This document shows positions 1 to 8,387 of a stretch of DNA of 64,000 nucleotides, piece after piece. Origin of the DNA: Sulfidibacter corallicola (GTDB taxonomy: Bacteria; Acidobacteriota; Holophagae; Acanthopleuribacterales; Acanthopleuribacteraceae). Each line of letters starts with the position of its first letter. Position 1 is the stretch's first letter. The position numbers and the translations under genes are program-made. The notes under the pieces were generated by a model that searched no databases, was not told where the DNA came from, and saw only the letters and a list, made by a program, of their open reading frames with translations. The stretch is taken from the NCBI RefSeq assembly GCF_017498545.1, contig NZ_CP071793.1, positions 6,523,001-6,587,000 on the forward strand, read 5' to 3'.

Positions 1-28
1 TTTAGGAACGATTTTCAAGGAGTTGCGC

Positions 29-391
29 ATGGAACTGAACGATCAAATGAAAACACTACTCAAAGACTTGAGCGTTGCCCTCCACCATGCGTTAACCAAA
101 GATCAGAACATCAAGCAGGTCACCGACAAAATCAAGGGGAACGGGTACGACATCTACCTGATCATGGAAGCCAACATCGCCCTGGACAAGAGGGAAGAAG
201 AGGGCGAGGGCACGCTTTTCCTGGGAACACCGGAAGAGCGATACGAGATGGAAGACCATCAATTCAACAAATACGATCGCGACTTTTTGGCGAGTATGAA
301 AATCAGAGTCGATGAGTTCGAGGCCATCGACGAAGTAGAAGATGATTGTGACGGCGACGAAAGTGACACCGGCGAAGACGACGTCGAATAA
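29..391 (+). CDS. Small acidic protein of unknown function upstream of rlmN
   Basis: Unrecognised 120-residue protein. The ATG at 29 follows an AAGGAG box (17-22) with 6-nt spacing, so it is preferred over the in-frame TTG at 23. The sequence looks soluble and mostly helical, with no signal peptide or membrane segment. Its last 20 or so residues are dominated by Asp and Glu. Its 3' end overlaps the likely rlmN start by about 50 nt in another frame, which suggests co-transcription and possibly translational coupling. No catalytic motif is visible, so no function is assigned. Confidence 0.75.
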   Translation: MELNDQMKTLLKDLSVALHHALTKDQNIKQVTDKIKGNGYDIYLIMEANIALDKREEEGEGTLFLGTPEERYEMEDHQFNKYDRDFLASMKIRVDEFEAIDEVEDDCDGDESDTGEDDVE

Positions 392-1475
392 GGAAAACCT
401 TTTCGGGAAATCGGCAAAAGAAATTCGTCAGCGATTGCAGGCCATCGGTGAGCCGGCCTACCGCGAAAAACAGATTCGCGATTGGATTTACGTCAAGCGC
501 GTTCTCGACTTTGCGGGCATGACCAATCTCTCCAAGGCGTTGCGAGCCAAGTTGGCCGACGCCTTCGTGATCGAGCCGCCCGCGACCTACCACAAACACC
601 AGTCCAAAGACGGTTCCGTCAAGTACGTGTTCCACTTGGAAGCCGGTGGCGAGGTGGAGGCCGTCTACATGCCGATGACCAAGGGCGTCACCATGTGCCT
701 GTCCAGCCAGGTGGGATGTGCCCAGGCCTGCAGCTTTTGCATGACGGCGCAAATGGGCTTCATTCGCAACCTCAGTCCCGGTGAAATCGTGGGCCAGGCC
801 TTTGCGATCGCGCACGACCAGCAGCTCGAGGATCCATTCAACATCGTGATGATGGGTATGGGCGAGCCTTTGTTGAACCTCAACAACCTGATGAAGGCGA
901 TCGACCTTTTCACCGATGATTTGGGTTTCGGCCTGTCGCCCCGGCGCATTACCGTTTCCACCTCCGGGCATGTCCGCAATTTGTTGAAGCTGGGGCAGTA
1001 CCCCAAGCTTCCTCGCATCGCCGTCTCGCTGAACGCCAGCACGGACGAGCAGCGCAACCAACTCATGCCGGTCAACCTTCGTTGGAACATCGCCGAACTG
1101 ATCGATGCCTGCAAGCAGTTGCCGATTCCGCCGCGCGAGCGCGTGACGCTGGAATACGTGTTGATCAAGGACCTCAACGATACGCCGGCCGACGCCAAAC
1201 GGCTCGTGCGGCTGGTGGCCAACCTGCGCTGTAAGATCAATTTGATCCCGTTCAACGAGACCGAGGGACTGTCCTACCGCCAACCCTCGCTCCAGGTGAT
1301 CGAGGCCTTTCAGGCCATTCTCAATCGATCGCAGATCCGCAACACGGTTCGCTGGTCGAAAGGTCGCGATATCGGTGCCGCTTGCGGGCAATTGGCCACG
1401 CCGATCACCAAACGAGGTGCCGATCTGCGCCTCAAGTCCGGCGCGCCGTCGCGAAAAGCGGGTTCGGCGGGGTGA
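342..1475 (+). CDS. rlmN: Dual-specificity rRNA/tRNA adenine-C2 methyltransferase RlmN
   Basis: Radical-SAM enzyme that methylates C2 of A2503 in 23S rRNA, and of A37 in some tRNAs, in the cytoplasm. The radical-SAM cysteine motif CxxxCxxC is at Cys126, Cys130 and Cys133. The two mechanistic cysteines of the family are also visible: Cys119 (CLSSQVGC) and Cys348 (AACGQLA), matching E. coli C118 and C355. The N-terminal helical region and the GMGEP SAM-binding motif are present. Length (377 aa) is usual. The ATG at 342 overlaps the upstream ORF; GTG codons at 348 and 363 are alternatives and no strong RBS decides between them. Family assignment is firm. Confidence 0.96.
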   Translation: MIVTATKVTPAKTTSNKENLFGKSAKEIRQRLQAIGEPAYREKQIRDWIYVKRVLDFAGMTNLSKALRAKLADAFVIEPPATYHKHQSKDGSVKYVFHLEAGGEVEAVYMPMTKGVTMCLSSQVGCAQACSFCMTAQMGFIRNLSPGEIVGQAFAIAHDQQLEDPFNIVMMGMGEPLLNLNNLMKAIDLFTDDLGFGLSPRRITVSTSGHVRNLLKLGQYPKLPRIAVSLNASTDEQRNQLMPVNLRWNIAELIDACKQLPIPPRERVTLEYVLIKDLNDTPADAKRLVRLVANLRCKINLIPFNETEGLSYRQPSLQVIEAFQAILNRSQIRNTVRWSKGRDIGAACGQLATPITKRGADLRLKSGAPSRKAGSAG

Positions 1476-1817
1476 GTGGGGTGCACTTCGCGGCGGAGGC
1501 GTTCGATGTTTGTGCGAATGGCTCGGCCGGTCCGCGGTTGGCCTTTCCATGACATGGAAAATCGTTTATGCTTCATGCTTGTTTTGAAAATTCTTCAGGG
1601 CGAGAAATCGCATACCCACGGGTTCTGGCATGTTAGTTCGTCTAAATTTATCGACTGTCACCAGTGTTTGGCCTGCCTCATGGGATCGTATTTTACCTGG
1701 AGATTGCCTGGCATACGGCGGTTGGAGTATGGTCTCCACGTGGACTCGTGCGCGTGCAGCGTTCCGTCTCTCGCGGCTCGTGCCGCTCGTTGTGGGGGAA
1801 ATTAGGAGGTAATGTCG
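1476..1817. other. Intergenic stretch with a 17-bp palindrome
   Basis: About 340 nt between rlmN and the next small gene. No convincing coding frame. It contains the perfect palindrome at 1544-1560 listed separately, and an AGGAGG ribosome-binding site at 1804-1809 serving the next gene. The composition between 1560 and 1690 is more AT-rich than the neighbouring genes, as expected for a promoter region, but I do not assign -10/-35 boxes. Confidence 0.5.
1544..1560. promoter_or_regulatory. Perfect 17-bp palindrome, candidate operator
   Basis: TTTCCATGACATGGAAA: 8-bp arms around one central A. It lies about 70 nt after the rlmN stop and about 260 nt before the start of the next small gene. Its size and symmetry fit a dimeric regulator's binding site. 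The cognate regulator is unknown. Confidence 0.4.
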
Positions 1818-2120
1818 ATGGAAAACGAAATGACTTTGGACGACCTGACTTGTGAATGGGAGCAGGATGGCGAGCTGGTCGTCGAGCAATTGGACAAATG
1901 CGTGCTCTCCAAAGGTGCATGGTCCACCATTATGTTTTTGTACCGCGAAAAGAAAACGGACGGAAGTTGGGGTGATCCCAAGGTCCGCGTGCAGCGTTAC
2001 CAGAAATCGCGCGGCCGTTATATGAGCAAGAGTAAATTCAACATCAGTTCCAAGAAGCAGGCGCGTGCCATCGTCAAGCAGTTGGTCGATTGGTTCCCCG
2101 AGGAGTCGGAAGCGTCTTGA
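1818..2120 (+). CDS. Conserved-looking small basic protein, function unknown
   Basis: About 100 residues. ATG 1818 lies 8 nt after AGGAGG (1804-1809). The in-frame ATG at 1812 would be too close to that box, so 1818 is chosen. The middle is rich in Lys, Arg and Tyr (RVQRYQKSRGRYMSKS) and is followed by a helix (KKQARAIVKQLVDWF). The size and charge could suit a nucleic-acid-binding protein, but I recognise no family. The stop overlaps the likely TTG start of the following RNA methyltransferase gene, so the two probably form a short operon. Confidence 0.8.
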   Translation: MENEMTLDDLTCEWEQDGELVVEQLDKCVLSKGAWSTIMFLYREKKTDGSWGDPKVRVQRYQKSRGRYMSKSKFNISSKKQARAIVKQLVDWFPEESEAS

Positions 2121-2860
2121 AGTCTCAGATCATCCAGAGTCGCGCCAATCCCCGTTACAAGCACCTGAAGCAACTTGCCCAGGCGGGATTCGGCAGCGAC
2201 CTGATCGTGGTGGAAGGTCTGAAACTGATTCGTGAGGCGGTGGCCGCCGGTGTCTCCTTCGAAAGCGTTTGGGAGATCGAGGCCGACGCGCTGAACATTG
2301 CCTGCCCCCGATTTCGATTGGGGGCGGAAATGTACCGGCAGGCTTCGCCCACGCGATCCGGCAATGCCCCCTTGGCGGTGGTGCGGTGTCCGTCTTTGAA
2401 TCGAGGCGAGATGCCGGCGCCAGGACGCGTGTTATTGCTGGATGCCGTTCAGGAGCCCGGCAATGCGGGGGCGCTGGTGCGTGCGGCGGCGGCCTTCGGT
2501 TTTTCCGCGGTGGTTTGGTTGAAGCCCTGTGTCTTTCCCTTTCACCACGCCTGCATCCGCGCTTCGGCGGGCACCGTCTTTCGGGTGAAACACTACCTGT
2601 GGGAGGATGCCGGTCCCCTGGCGTCCGCGGAGATGCCGGTGTTCGGCGCCGATGGTCACGGCGAGGTCGGCTTGAAGGACGTCACGTGGCCGCAGCATCT
2701 CGTGCTCGCCATGGGCAATGAAGGGCACGGGCTTCGTGCCGAAGTGAAGGCGCACCTCACCCAACGCGTCGCGATACCCATCGCGCCCGGCGTCGAAAGC
2801 CTCAATGTGGCCGGCGCGGCGCATATTCTGATGTACCATATCGCCGAGCGGCATCTCTGA
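2117..2860 (+). CDS. SpoU/TrmH-family RNA 2'-O-methyltransferase
   Basis: SPOUT-class methyltransferase, probably acting on 2'-O ribose in rRNA or tRNA. All three SpoU motifs are visible: motif 1 around NAGALVRAAAAFG, motif 2 GNEGHG, and motif 3 near the C-terminus (ESLNVAGAAHILMY). The N-terminus resembles the substrate-binding domain that precedes SpoU domains (sRANPrYKHLKQL, then VVEGLKLIREA). The likely start is TTG 2117, overlapping the preceding stop and 11 nt after AGGAG (2101-2105). An ATG at 2090 would add nine residues without homology to the family. The exact RNA target cannot be read from sequence. Confidence 0.9.
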   Translation: MKSQIIQSRANPRYKHLKQLAQAGFGSDLIVVEGLKLIREAVAAGVSFESVWEIEADALNIACPRFRLGAEMYRQASPTRSGNAPLAVVRCPSLNRGEMPAPGRVLLLDAVQEPGNAGALVRAAAAFGFSAVVWLKPCVFPFHHACIRASAGTVFRVKHYLWEDAGPLASAEMPVFGADGHGEVGLKDVTWPQHLVLAMGNEGHGLRAEVKAHLTQRVAIPIAPGVESLNVAGAAHILMYHIAERHL

Positions 2861-2990
2861 ACCACCCGGCGAAATGGTGGTGATTGGATCCCGGATGTTT
2901 TCACGTTGCTCTGGTTGATGGGTGAACGGATACCCGAGCGAGGAAGGGACGCCATCGTCGCGGGCGTGCTTGGACATGCGCCTGGACCGT

Positions 2991-3020
2991 AAACCCCGGC
3001 ATCTCTGGTATGCCGGGTTT
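2991..3020. terminator. Bidirectional intrinsic terminator between convergent genes
   Basis: AAACCCCGGCAT (2991-3002), a 7-nt loop, then ATGCCGGGTTT (3010-3020), with one bulged C. A-run on one side and T-run on the other, so it can work on both strands. It sits between the rightward methyltransferase gene and the leftward HU-family gene. Confidence 0.75.
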
Positions 3021-3060
3021 TACAGTGAATTGGATGTCTCGTGCGGCGCGATCTGGAAAA

Positions 3061-3330
3061 TCAATCCAAAACCCGCATCTCGATGCCGGGTTTGAATTTC
3101 ACCGTATAGGTTTCCGGGATTTCAATGGTTTTTGCGCGTTGGATATCCCGGCCGACGCTTTTTTTGCGCAGTTTCTTTTGGAAGACACCGAATCCACGAA
3201 TTTCAATGCGCTCTCCGCGCACCAGTGAATCTTTCATTTCGTCCAAGATGACATCCACGGCTTTAAGGGCAACCACTCTGGGTATGTCGACCCTTTCGGT
3301 AATGCGTTCTGCAATGTCGATCTTAATCAT
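3061..3330 (-). CDS. HU/IHF-family DNA-binding protein with atypical arm
   Basis: 89-residue nucleoid protein. The start at 3330 (MIKIDIAER) follows a GGAGGT box; an open upstream extension lacks family similarity. The helical N-terminal half, the GFGVF signature (RGFGVFQKKLRKKS) and the beta-arm leading to FKPG are all present. Oddity: HU and IHF normally read GRNPxTG in the arm, with the proline intercalating into DNA. Here the equivalent reads GRDIQRAKTIEIP and has no proline at that place, so DNA kinking may differ. Convergent with the methyltransferase gene, single-gene unit. Confidence 0.9.
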   Translation of the reverse strand: MIKIDIAERITERVDIPRVVALKAVDVILDEMKDSLVRGERIEIRGFGVFQKKLRKKSVGRDIQRAKTIEIPETYTVKFKPGIEMRVLD

Positions 3331-4175
3331 TCGGTAAACCTCCAGGAAAGACCTCGTTTTGGTCTTATCGTCTGGTAACTCTATTAGTTGATCCCATTTA
3401 CCATTTTTTTGCGAGAAAAGAACACCGTGTATCGCGATTTGTTCCGACACAGGCATCCTCGGCACTCGCGAAGTGCTGATTTTCGCAACCTAAAATGGTA
3501 AGAGGGGAGCCATTCGTCTAGTTATAACATACTTTTGGCTTTTTCATGAAAATCGTGAGGCATCGGTGGAACTTTTGGCATGGGGTTCCGGGCCCGTTTT
3601 TAGGGGATCTTGCGCGACCGACCCCGATGCGGGAGATTGGTTTTTTGATCGCGTTAATTTGAATCGGGGAATTGTTCAAGTGGCGGTATATTGAATCTGG
3701 TGCCGGGTTCCGAGCCGGCACGCGCTCCTTTGGGTCCCTCGGATTCGTTTCGAAAACCCGCGATTTCCGGGCCCTGGCCTGGGTAGTGGCCATCCGGAGC
3801 CGCGCTTTTTTGAAATGATGCCACCGACTGGCCGGTTTTCGACCATACCGGTATCCACAGCCAGGCATCGGGTGTCGGCTAATTTCCTTTGAACAAGTGC
3901 CTTGCTGGGGCTTGCCGCCTGAGGCCGGATACCGTGCCCATTCTGGTGGTCGCGATCCTTTCGTTTCTGGATGGGCACTGGGTAGAATGAAAGGGTGGGC
4001 GGCGTCCAAGAAAAAGTGGCGTTTTCCCTGCGTTCCAGTTTAGTATGCTGCGGTCGTGTTCCTTCGCCCCGAGATGTTCGGCGCCTTTGCTTCCGCTCGA
4101 AGCGGCCCGACGGGGGCGGTGAATGCCTCCGCGATTTTTTCGAACACAGTTTGATGTAAACACAAGGAGTTGTCC
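3331..4175. other. 845-bp gene-free stretch upstream of purM
   Basis: No convincing coding frame; the leftward ORFs here are arginine/proline-rich shadows. It should contain the leftward promoter of the HU-family gene and the rightward purM promoter. It also holds a hairpin of a dispersed family at 3934-3978. An AAGGAG box at 4164-4169 serves purM. Nothing else is recognised. Confidence 0.5.
3934..3978. repeat. REP-like hairpin element, copy 1
   Basis: GTGCCCAT (3934-3941) pairs with ATGGGCAC (3971-3978). The right arm with its flank, CTGGATGGGCAC, is identical to copies at 34481-34492 and 48170-48181. The preceding TTTCGTTT also resembles the inner part of the 48-kb copy. See the finding on this family. 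Confidence 0.55.
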
Positions 4176-5207
4176 ATGAAACCGTCGCGATATGAAGAAG
4201 CAGGGGTCTCCATCGATGCCCAGGATCGCGCCATCGCCCAGATCAAGAGCCATGTGAACAGCACGCAAACGGATCGCGTGCTCTCGGATATCGGCAGCTT
4301 CGGCGGTCTTTTGGATATTCGCTTTCCCGAAATGCAATACCCCGTACTGGTTTCTTCGGCCGATGGTGTGGGCACCAAACTGAAAATCGCCTTCGATGCG
4401 GACCGCCACGACACGGTCGGGCAGTGTCTCGTCAACCACTGCATCGACGATATTCTGGTTCAAGGTGCGCGACCGCTGTTTTTCATGGACTACGTGGCAA
4501 CCGGGAAGCTGCGTCCGGACGTGGTCGCCGACGTGGTCGCGGGCATGGCCGTCGCCTGCCGCGAATCGGGTCTGGCGATCCTGGGTGGCGAGATGGCGGA
4601 AATGCCGGGTTTCTACAACGCCGGTGAATACGATGTGGCCGGCTTCATCGTCGGTGTGGTCGACAAAGCCAAGCTGTTGGGTGCCGATCGCGTGCGCAAG
4701 GGGCAGAAGCTGATCGGCCTGGCCAGCACCGGCCTACACACCAACGGTTACTCGCTTGCCCGCAAAATCATTTTCGAAGAGTGCGGCCTGAAGCTCGACG
4801 ATCTCGTGCCCGGAACCGAGGCGCGCGTCGACGATGCGCTCCTGGCGGTGCACCGCTCCTACTTCAAGGCTTTGGAGCCGCATCTCGAAGTCGACCGCAT
4901 TCAGGCCATGGCCCACATCACCGGCGGCGGTTTCCTCGACAACCTGCCCCGCGTCCTACCGGCCGACCTGGATGCGAGCATCGATACCGGCGCCTACGAA
5001 GTGCCGCCCTTGTTCCGGTTCCTGGTCGAACGCGGCGGCGTGGAGCGCGAGGAAGCCTATCGCGTGTTCAACATGGGGATCGGCATGATCCTGGTGGTCG
5101 ACGAAGCCCAGCAGGAAGCCCTGATGGCCGATCTGGAACAGGCCGGCATGGCGCCCTGTGCCTTGGGCGACATCGTCGCGGGTGAAGGCAAAGTCCAACT
5201 TCGTTGA
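4176..5207 (+). CDS. purM: Phosphoribosylformylglycinamidine cyclo-ligase (AIR synthetase)
   Basis: Fifth step of de novo purine synthesis: ATP-dependent closure of formylglycinamidine ribonucleotide to aminoimidazole ribonucleotide. 343 residues, usual for the family. PurM landmarks: the GSFGGL loop, SSADGVGTKLKIA, the NHCIDDILVQGA stretch and ITGGGFLDNLPRVLP. The ATG at 4176 is 6 nt after AAGGAG (4164-4169); an in-frame TTG at 4170 is too close. Convergent with purN, which catalyses an earlier step of the same pathway, with only about 50 bp between the stops. Confidence 0.97.
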   Translation: MKPSRYEEAGVSIDAQDRAIAQIKSHVNSTQTDRVLSDIGSFGGLLDIRFPEMQYPVLVSSADGVGTKLKIAFDADRHDTVGQCLVNHCIDDILVQGARPLFFMDYVATGKLRPDVVADVVAGMAVACRESGLAILGGEMAEMPGFYNAGEYDVAGFIVGVVDKAKLLGADRVRKGQKLIGLASTGLHTNGYSLARKIIFEECGLKLDDLVPGTEARVDDALLAVHRSYFKALEPHLEVDRIQAMAHITGGGFLDNLPRVLPADLDASIDTGAYEVPPLFRFLVERGGVEREEAYRVFNMGIGMILVVDEAQQEALMADLEQAGMAPCALGDIVAGEGKVQLR

Positions 5208-5257
5208 TCGCGGCGATGCTCGGGGCCGGATGCCGATGCGTCCGGCCGCGGGCGGAT

Positions 5258-5887
5258 TCAGCTTCGAGGCGAGATGATCGAGCGACCCGCTTCGAAACGG
5301 ATTCGATCCTCCGCGAAGAGGGTGATCGCTTCCGGCAGGGCTTCGCACTCGAGCTCGAAGACCTTGCGGCGAATGTCCTCGGGGCTGTCCTGGTCGTGGA
5401 TGGTGCAGCTCTTCTGCACGATGATCGGGCCCTCGTCGTAGTGTTCGTTGACCAGGTGGACGGTGCAACCGCTGATTTTACAAGAGCGCTCCCACACGGC
5501 CTGGTGGACGCGATTGCCGTAAAAACCCTTGCCGCAAAACGCCGGAATCAGCGCCGGATGAATGTTGATGCAGCGCTGCGCGAAGGGGCCGCTGGGCAGG
5601 TAGATCTTGAGAAAGCCGGCCAAGACCGCAAGCTCGGCACCGTGGTCGCTGAGGATTTTCGTGATCGCCGCGCTGAAACCGGCATCGTCCTCGTATTTCG
5701 AGCGCGCCACCGCGAAGGTCGGGTAACCCAGATCCCGGGCCCGGGTGACGCCGGCCACTTTGCGGCGCGAACTGACGACGCAGGCGATTTCCGCGTTCAG
5801 GCGTCCCGATTGAATGTGTTCGTGTAGATTGAGAAACGTAGTTCCGCCGCCTGAGATCAGGACTCCCAGTCGCAATGTCGCGTTCAT
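5258..5887 (-). CDS. purN: Phosphoribosylglycinamide formyltransferase (GAR transformylase)
   Basis: Transfers a formyl group from 10-formyl-tetrahydrofolate to GAR in purine synthesis. 209 residues. The catalytic triad of the family is visible: Asn108 and His110 in INIHPALIP, and Asp151 in HYDEGPII. The nucleotide loop reads ISGGGTTF, slightly divergent from the common SGxGSN. The start at 5887 has only a weak upstream purine stretch (GAGGCG). It lies 18 nt downstream of the sigma-54 regulator gene on the same strand, so the two may be co-transcribed. Confidence 0.95.
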   Translation of the reverse strand: MNATLRLGVLISGGGTTFLNLHEHIQSGRLNAEIACVVSSRRKVAGVTRARDLGYPTFAVARSKYEDDAGFSAAITKILSDHGAELAVLAGFLKIYLPSGPFAQRCINIHPALIPAFCGKGFYGNRVHQAVWERSCKISGCTVHLVNEHYDEGPIIVQKSCTIHDQDSPEDIRRKVFELECEALPEAITLFAEDRIRFEAGRSIISPRS

Positions 5888-5905
5888 GTTGGCGCCTCGT
5901 GGTGA

Positions 5906-7576
5906 TCATTCACTTTGGTGCAGGAGCGAGATGTCGATGCCCGCGCGCTTCAGCAGTTTATAGAAAAGCGTGCGGTTGATGCCGGCGAGCTCCGCGGCCT
6001 TGCGGGCCGACCCGCCGCTCTCGCGCAACAGCCCGAGCAGGAATCGGCGGTCCAGGTCGCGCTGGTAGCTCATGGACACGATCTCCACCTCTTTCTTGAG
6101 CCGCTTAAGCGTATCCCGATCTTGCGGGACAAAACCATCGAATTTTTCAAAAGGATGGTGGCGGAAGTCTTCGCTGGAAGCCTTTTTGTTGGTGGCCTGC
6201 AGCACGTCCTCGGGCAGGTCCTCGATTCCGATCACCGGCTTTTGGGTCATCACCACGGTCCGGTGGATGATGTTGTCCAATTCGCGCACGTTGCCGGGGA
6301 AACGGTAACGCTCGAGGGCTTCGAACACCGCTTCGTCCACCTTGCGGCGACTGGCGCGGCTCTTTTTGATGTATTTGGCAAAAAACTTTTCGCTGAGCAG
6401 GCGGATGTCTCCGCCGCGGTTGCGCAGGGGAGGGATGGCGATCGGGATGACGTGAATGCGGTAGAACAGGTCTTCGCGGAAAGTGCCCTCGGCGACCATT
6501 TGTTTCAAGTCGCGGTGCGTGGCGACCACGATGCGCGCATCCGAGCCGATGGCCTGGTTGCCGCCCACCCGGTTGAACTTCTTCTCCTGCAGGTAACGCA
6601 GCAGCTTGGCCTGAAAGGCCAGTGGCATTTCGCCGATTTCGTCGAGGAACAGGGTGCCGCCGTTGGCCTGCTCCACTTTGCCGATCTTGCGATAGTAGGC
6701 GCCCGTGAAGGCTCCCTTTTCGTGACCGAACATCTCCGATTCGATCAGTTCGTGGGGAATGGCCGAGCAGTTGATGGGGATGAAGGGGCCCGTGGCGCGC
6801 TTGCTCATTTTATGTAGATGTCGGGCGAACAGCTCCTTGCCGGTGCCGCTCTCTCCGCTGAGGTAGACACTCGCTTCGGAGACGGCCGCCTGGCGCAGGC
6901 TCTCCAAGGCGCGCAGGAAATCCGTGTCTCGTCCGAACAGCTCGCCGCTGTCGTCTTTGGTGTCCTGTTGGCCGAGGATTTCGACGACGCGCACCGGATT
7001 CAAGTTGGGCAACCGGCAGTCCAGGGTCAATCGGAGCAGGTGCTCGTTTTCTTTCAATAGATGTAGCCGGACGCGATCGACGAGCGGTGCGGGCCGGCGC
7101 GTCAGAAAGCGCAGCACGAGGCCCGTGCGCGCCGGTCGATCGAGGCGAATCCACAGGTTTTGGCGCCATTCGGGATCCTCGCCGATGTGAATGCCGTCCT
7201 GGCACTGGCCGGGCAGGTGGTATTCCTGGATGTCCTCTTCCGCTTCCAGCGGGTGGACCTTGGTCAGGGTGCCTTCCCCGTTCTCCTGAAAGACTTGGAC
7301 CTGTTCGGCGTTCGCGAAGCGGCACAGCCACTGGCTCATGGTGTCCCAGAAGTACCAGTGGCGGTCTTCGGCGTGGTCGCGCAGGAGACTTACCCTCTGG
7401 AGCAGGTCGTGAAAGACCAGTTTGTTTTGAATGTCTTCCAATCGATGGCGTTGGGAGCTCACCGGATTCAGGACTTCTTTGGAAAAACTGGGGGGGAGCA
7501 GTTGGTCGTCTACGAGGACCAGGCTATCTACGAGCGTCTTGATACTGTTCAACAATTGCATGTCATCCGCCGGCAC
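5906..7576 (-). CDS. Sigma-54-dependent transcriptional activator without receiver domain
   Basis: 556-residue enhancer-binding protein. Residues 1-200 form an unrecognised sensory region, with no phospho-acceptor receiver. The AAA+ domain carries Walker A GESGTGKE (241-248), an intact GAFTGA sigma-54 contact loop (288-293) and Walker B GGTLFLDEIG (306-315). The C-terminus is a Fis-type helix-turn-helix (SARKAAELAGINRTLFYKLL). ATP hydrolysis would remodel sigma-54 RNA polymerase closed complexes. The target is unknown; purN lies directly downstream and a long gene-free region lies upstream. A second Met at residue 6 is an alternative start. Confidence 0.95.
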   Translation of the reverse strand: MPADDMQLLNSIKTLVDSLVLVDDQLLPPSFSKEVLNPVSSQRHRLEDIQNKLVFHDLLQRVSLLRDHAEDRHWYFWDTMSQWLCRFANAEQVQVFQENGEGTLTKVHPLEAEEDIQEYHLPGQCQDGIHIGEDPEWRQNLWIRLDRPARTGLVLRFLTRRPAPLVDRVRLHLLKENEHLLRLTLDCRLPNLNPVRVVEILGQQDTKDDSGELFGRDTDFLRALESLRQAAVSEASVYLSGESGTGKELFARHLHKMSKRATGPFIPINCSAIPHELIESEMFGHEKGAFTGAYYRKIGKVEQANGGTLFLDEIGEMPLAFQAKLLRYLQEKKFNRVGGNQAIGSDARIVVATHRDLKQMVAEGTFREDLFYRIHVIPIAIPPLRNRGGDIRLLSEKFFAKYIKKSRASRRKVDEAVFEALERYRFPGNVRELDNIIHRTVVMTQKPVIGIEDLPEDVLQATNKKASSEDFRHHPFEKFDGFVPQDRDTLKRLKKEVEIVSMSYQRDLDRRFLLGLLRESGGSARKAAELAGINRTLFYKLLKRAGIDISLLHQSE

Positions 7577-8257
7577 AACGAGTCACCTCATCGAGTCATC
7601 AATTTGGGTCCCCAAAAATGTGAAAGTCAAACGCATCCCGAACATCGGTGAGATACCATCCATCAACGCGCGTCGCCCCGGGAGCCGGCGCGGGTTGTGG
7701 GGATCTGAAACAAAGAAGGGCAGGCAACTCGATCCAAACACTGAATCGCTCTCTGGAAATCGCGCGCGATGACGGCGGGCGACCTTTCGAGGAGATCGCG
7801 CCATACACATCCACCCGGCGATAGGGAGAGCCCGTCCCGCGAGTCGCGACCGTTTCGATTCCTCGGTGTCGAATGGGCGTTGTTTGGAGGGAATCGAGAT
7901 GCCGAAGATCGAATGGGCGTCGGTTCTCACGGTGTCGGCTATTGTATCTGTCTCTTCGATTGGTTACAACAGAATTTCTCACTTTTTCGTGTGATCATAT
8001 TCTATGAGACGCTATTGTGGCGTCTGATATGGGTTCTCGAGTTGGGTTTTTCTCATGTTATTGCGCGGAAAGAACTTGAAAAAGAAAGGCGTTAGCGGTC
8101 GTTCGTTTGCCTTGAGCCCGGTGCTGCATGGGTTCACGTCACATGCGCGATATGAGAAAAATCTATGTAACTTGCTTGTAAATATAGTGTTGGTGTGAGT
8201 GTGTCGTTGTCCGACTCATACCGATCACCCTAGTGTTTACCAGGTTTTCGGGAGGAA

Positions 8258-8289
8258 CGGCCACGCTGGCTGACGGGCCAACGTGGCCG
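8258..8289. other. Strong inverted repeat of unknown role
   Basis: CGGCCACG (8258-8265) and TGGC (8267-8270), loop TGACGG, then GCCA (8277-8280) and CGTGGCCG (8282-8289): 12 pairs with a single 1x1 mismatch. No T-tract follows on either strand, so it is not a classic terminator. It lies in the structured stretch upstream of the ECF sigma operon. Confidence 0.5.
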
Positions 8290-8361
8290 CTGGAATACTT
8301 GCGTTGCTACACTCTCTAAAGAATGTCTTAGCAAAAATCGATGCCAACTTTGATCCAAGCC

Positions 8362-8387
8362 AAAAAAAATCGGCACCGAAGTGCCGA
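8362..8387 (-). terminator. Rho-independent terminator on the minus strand with no gene upstream
   Basis: On the minus strand TCGGCAC, a TTCG tetraloop and GTGCCGA (8370-8387) are followed by eight T (8362-8369). This is a textbook intrinsic terminator. Nothing recognisable as a protein gene is encoded leftward upstream of it until the next kilobase ends, so it may end a non-coding transcript. Confidence 0.7.

Noticed and set aside
5225..5246. Hairpin GCCGGA/TCCGGC between purM and purN as a terminator
   Set aside because: The stem is only 6 bp with a 10-nt loop and there is no T-tract on either strand.
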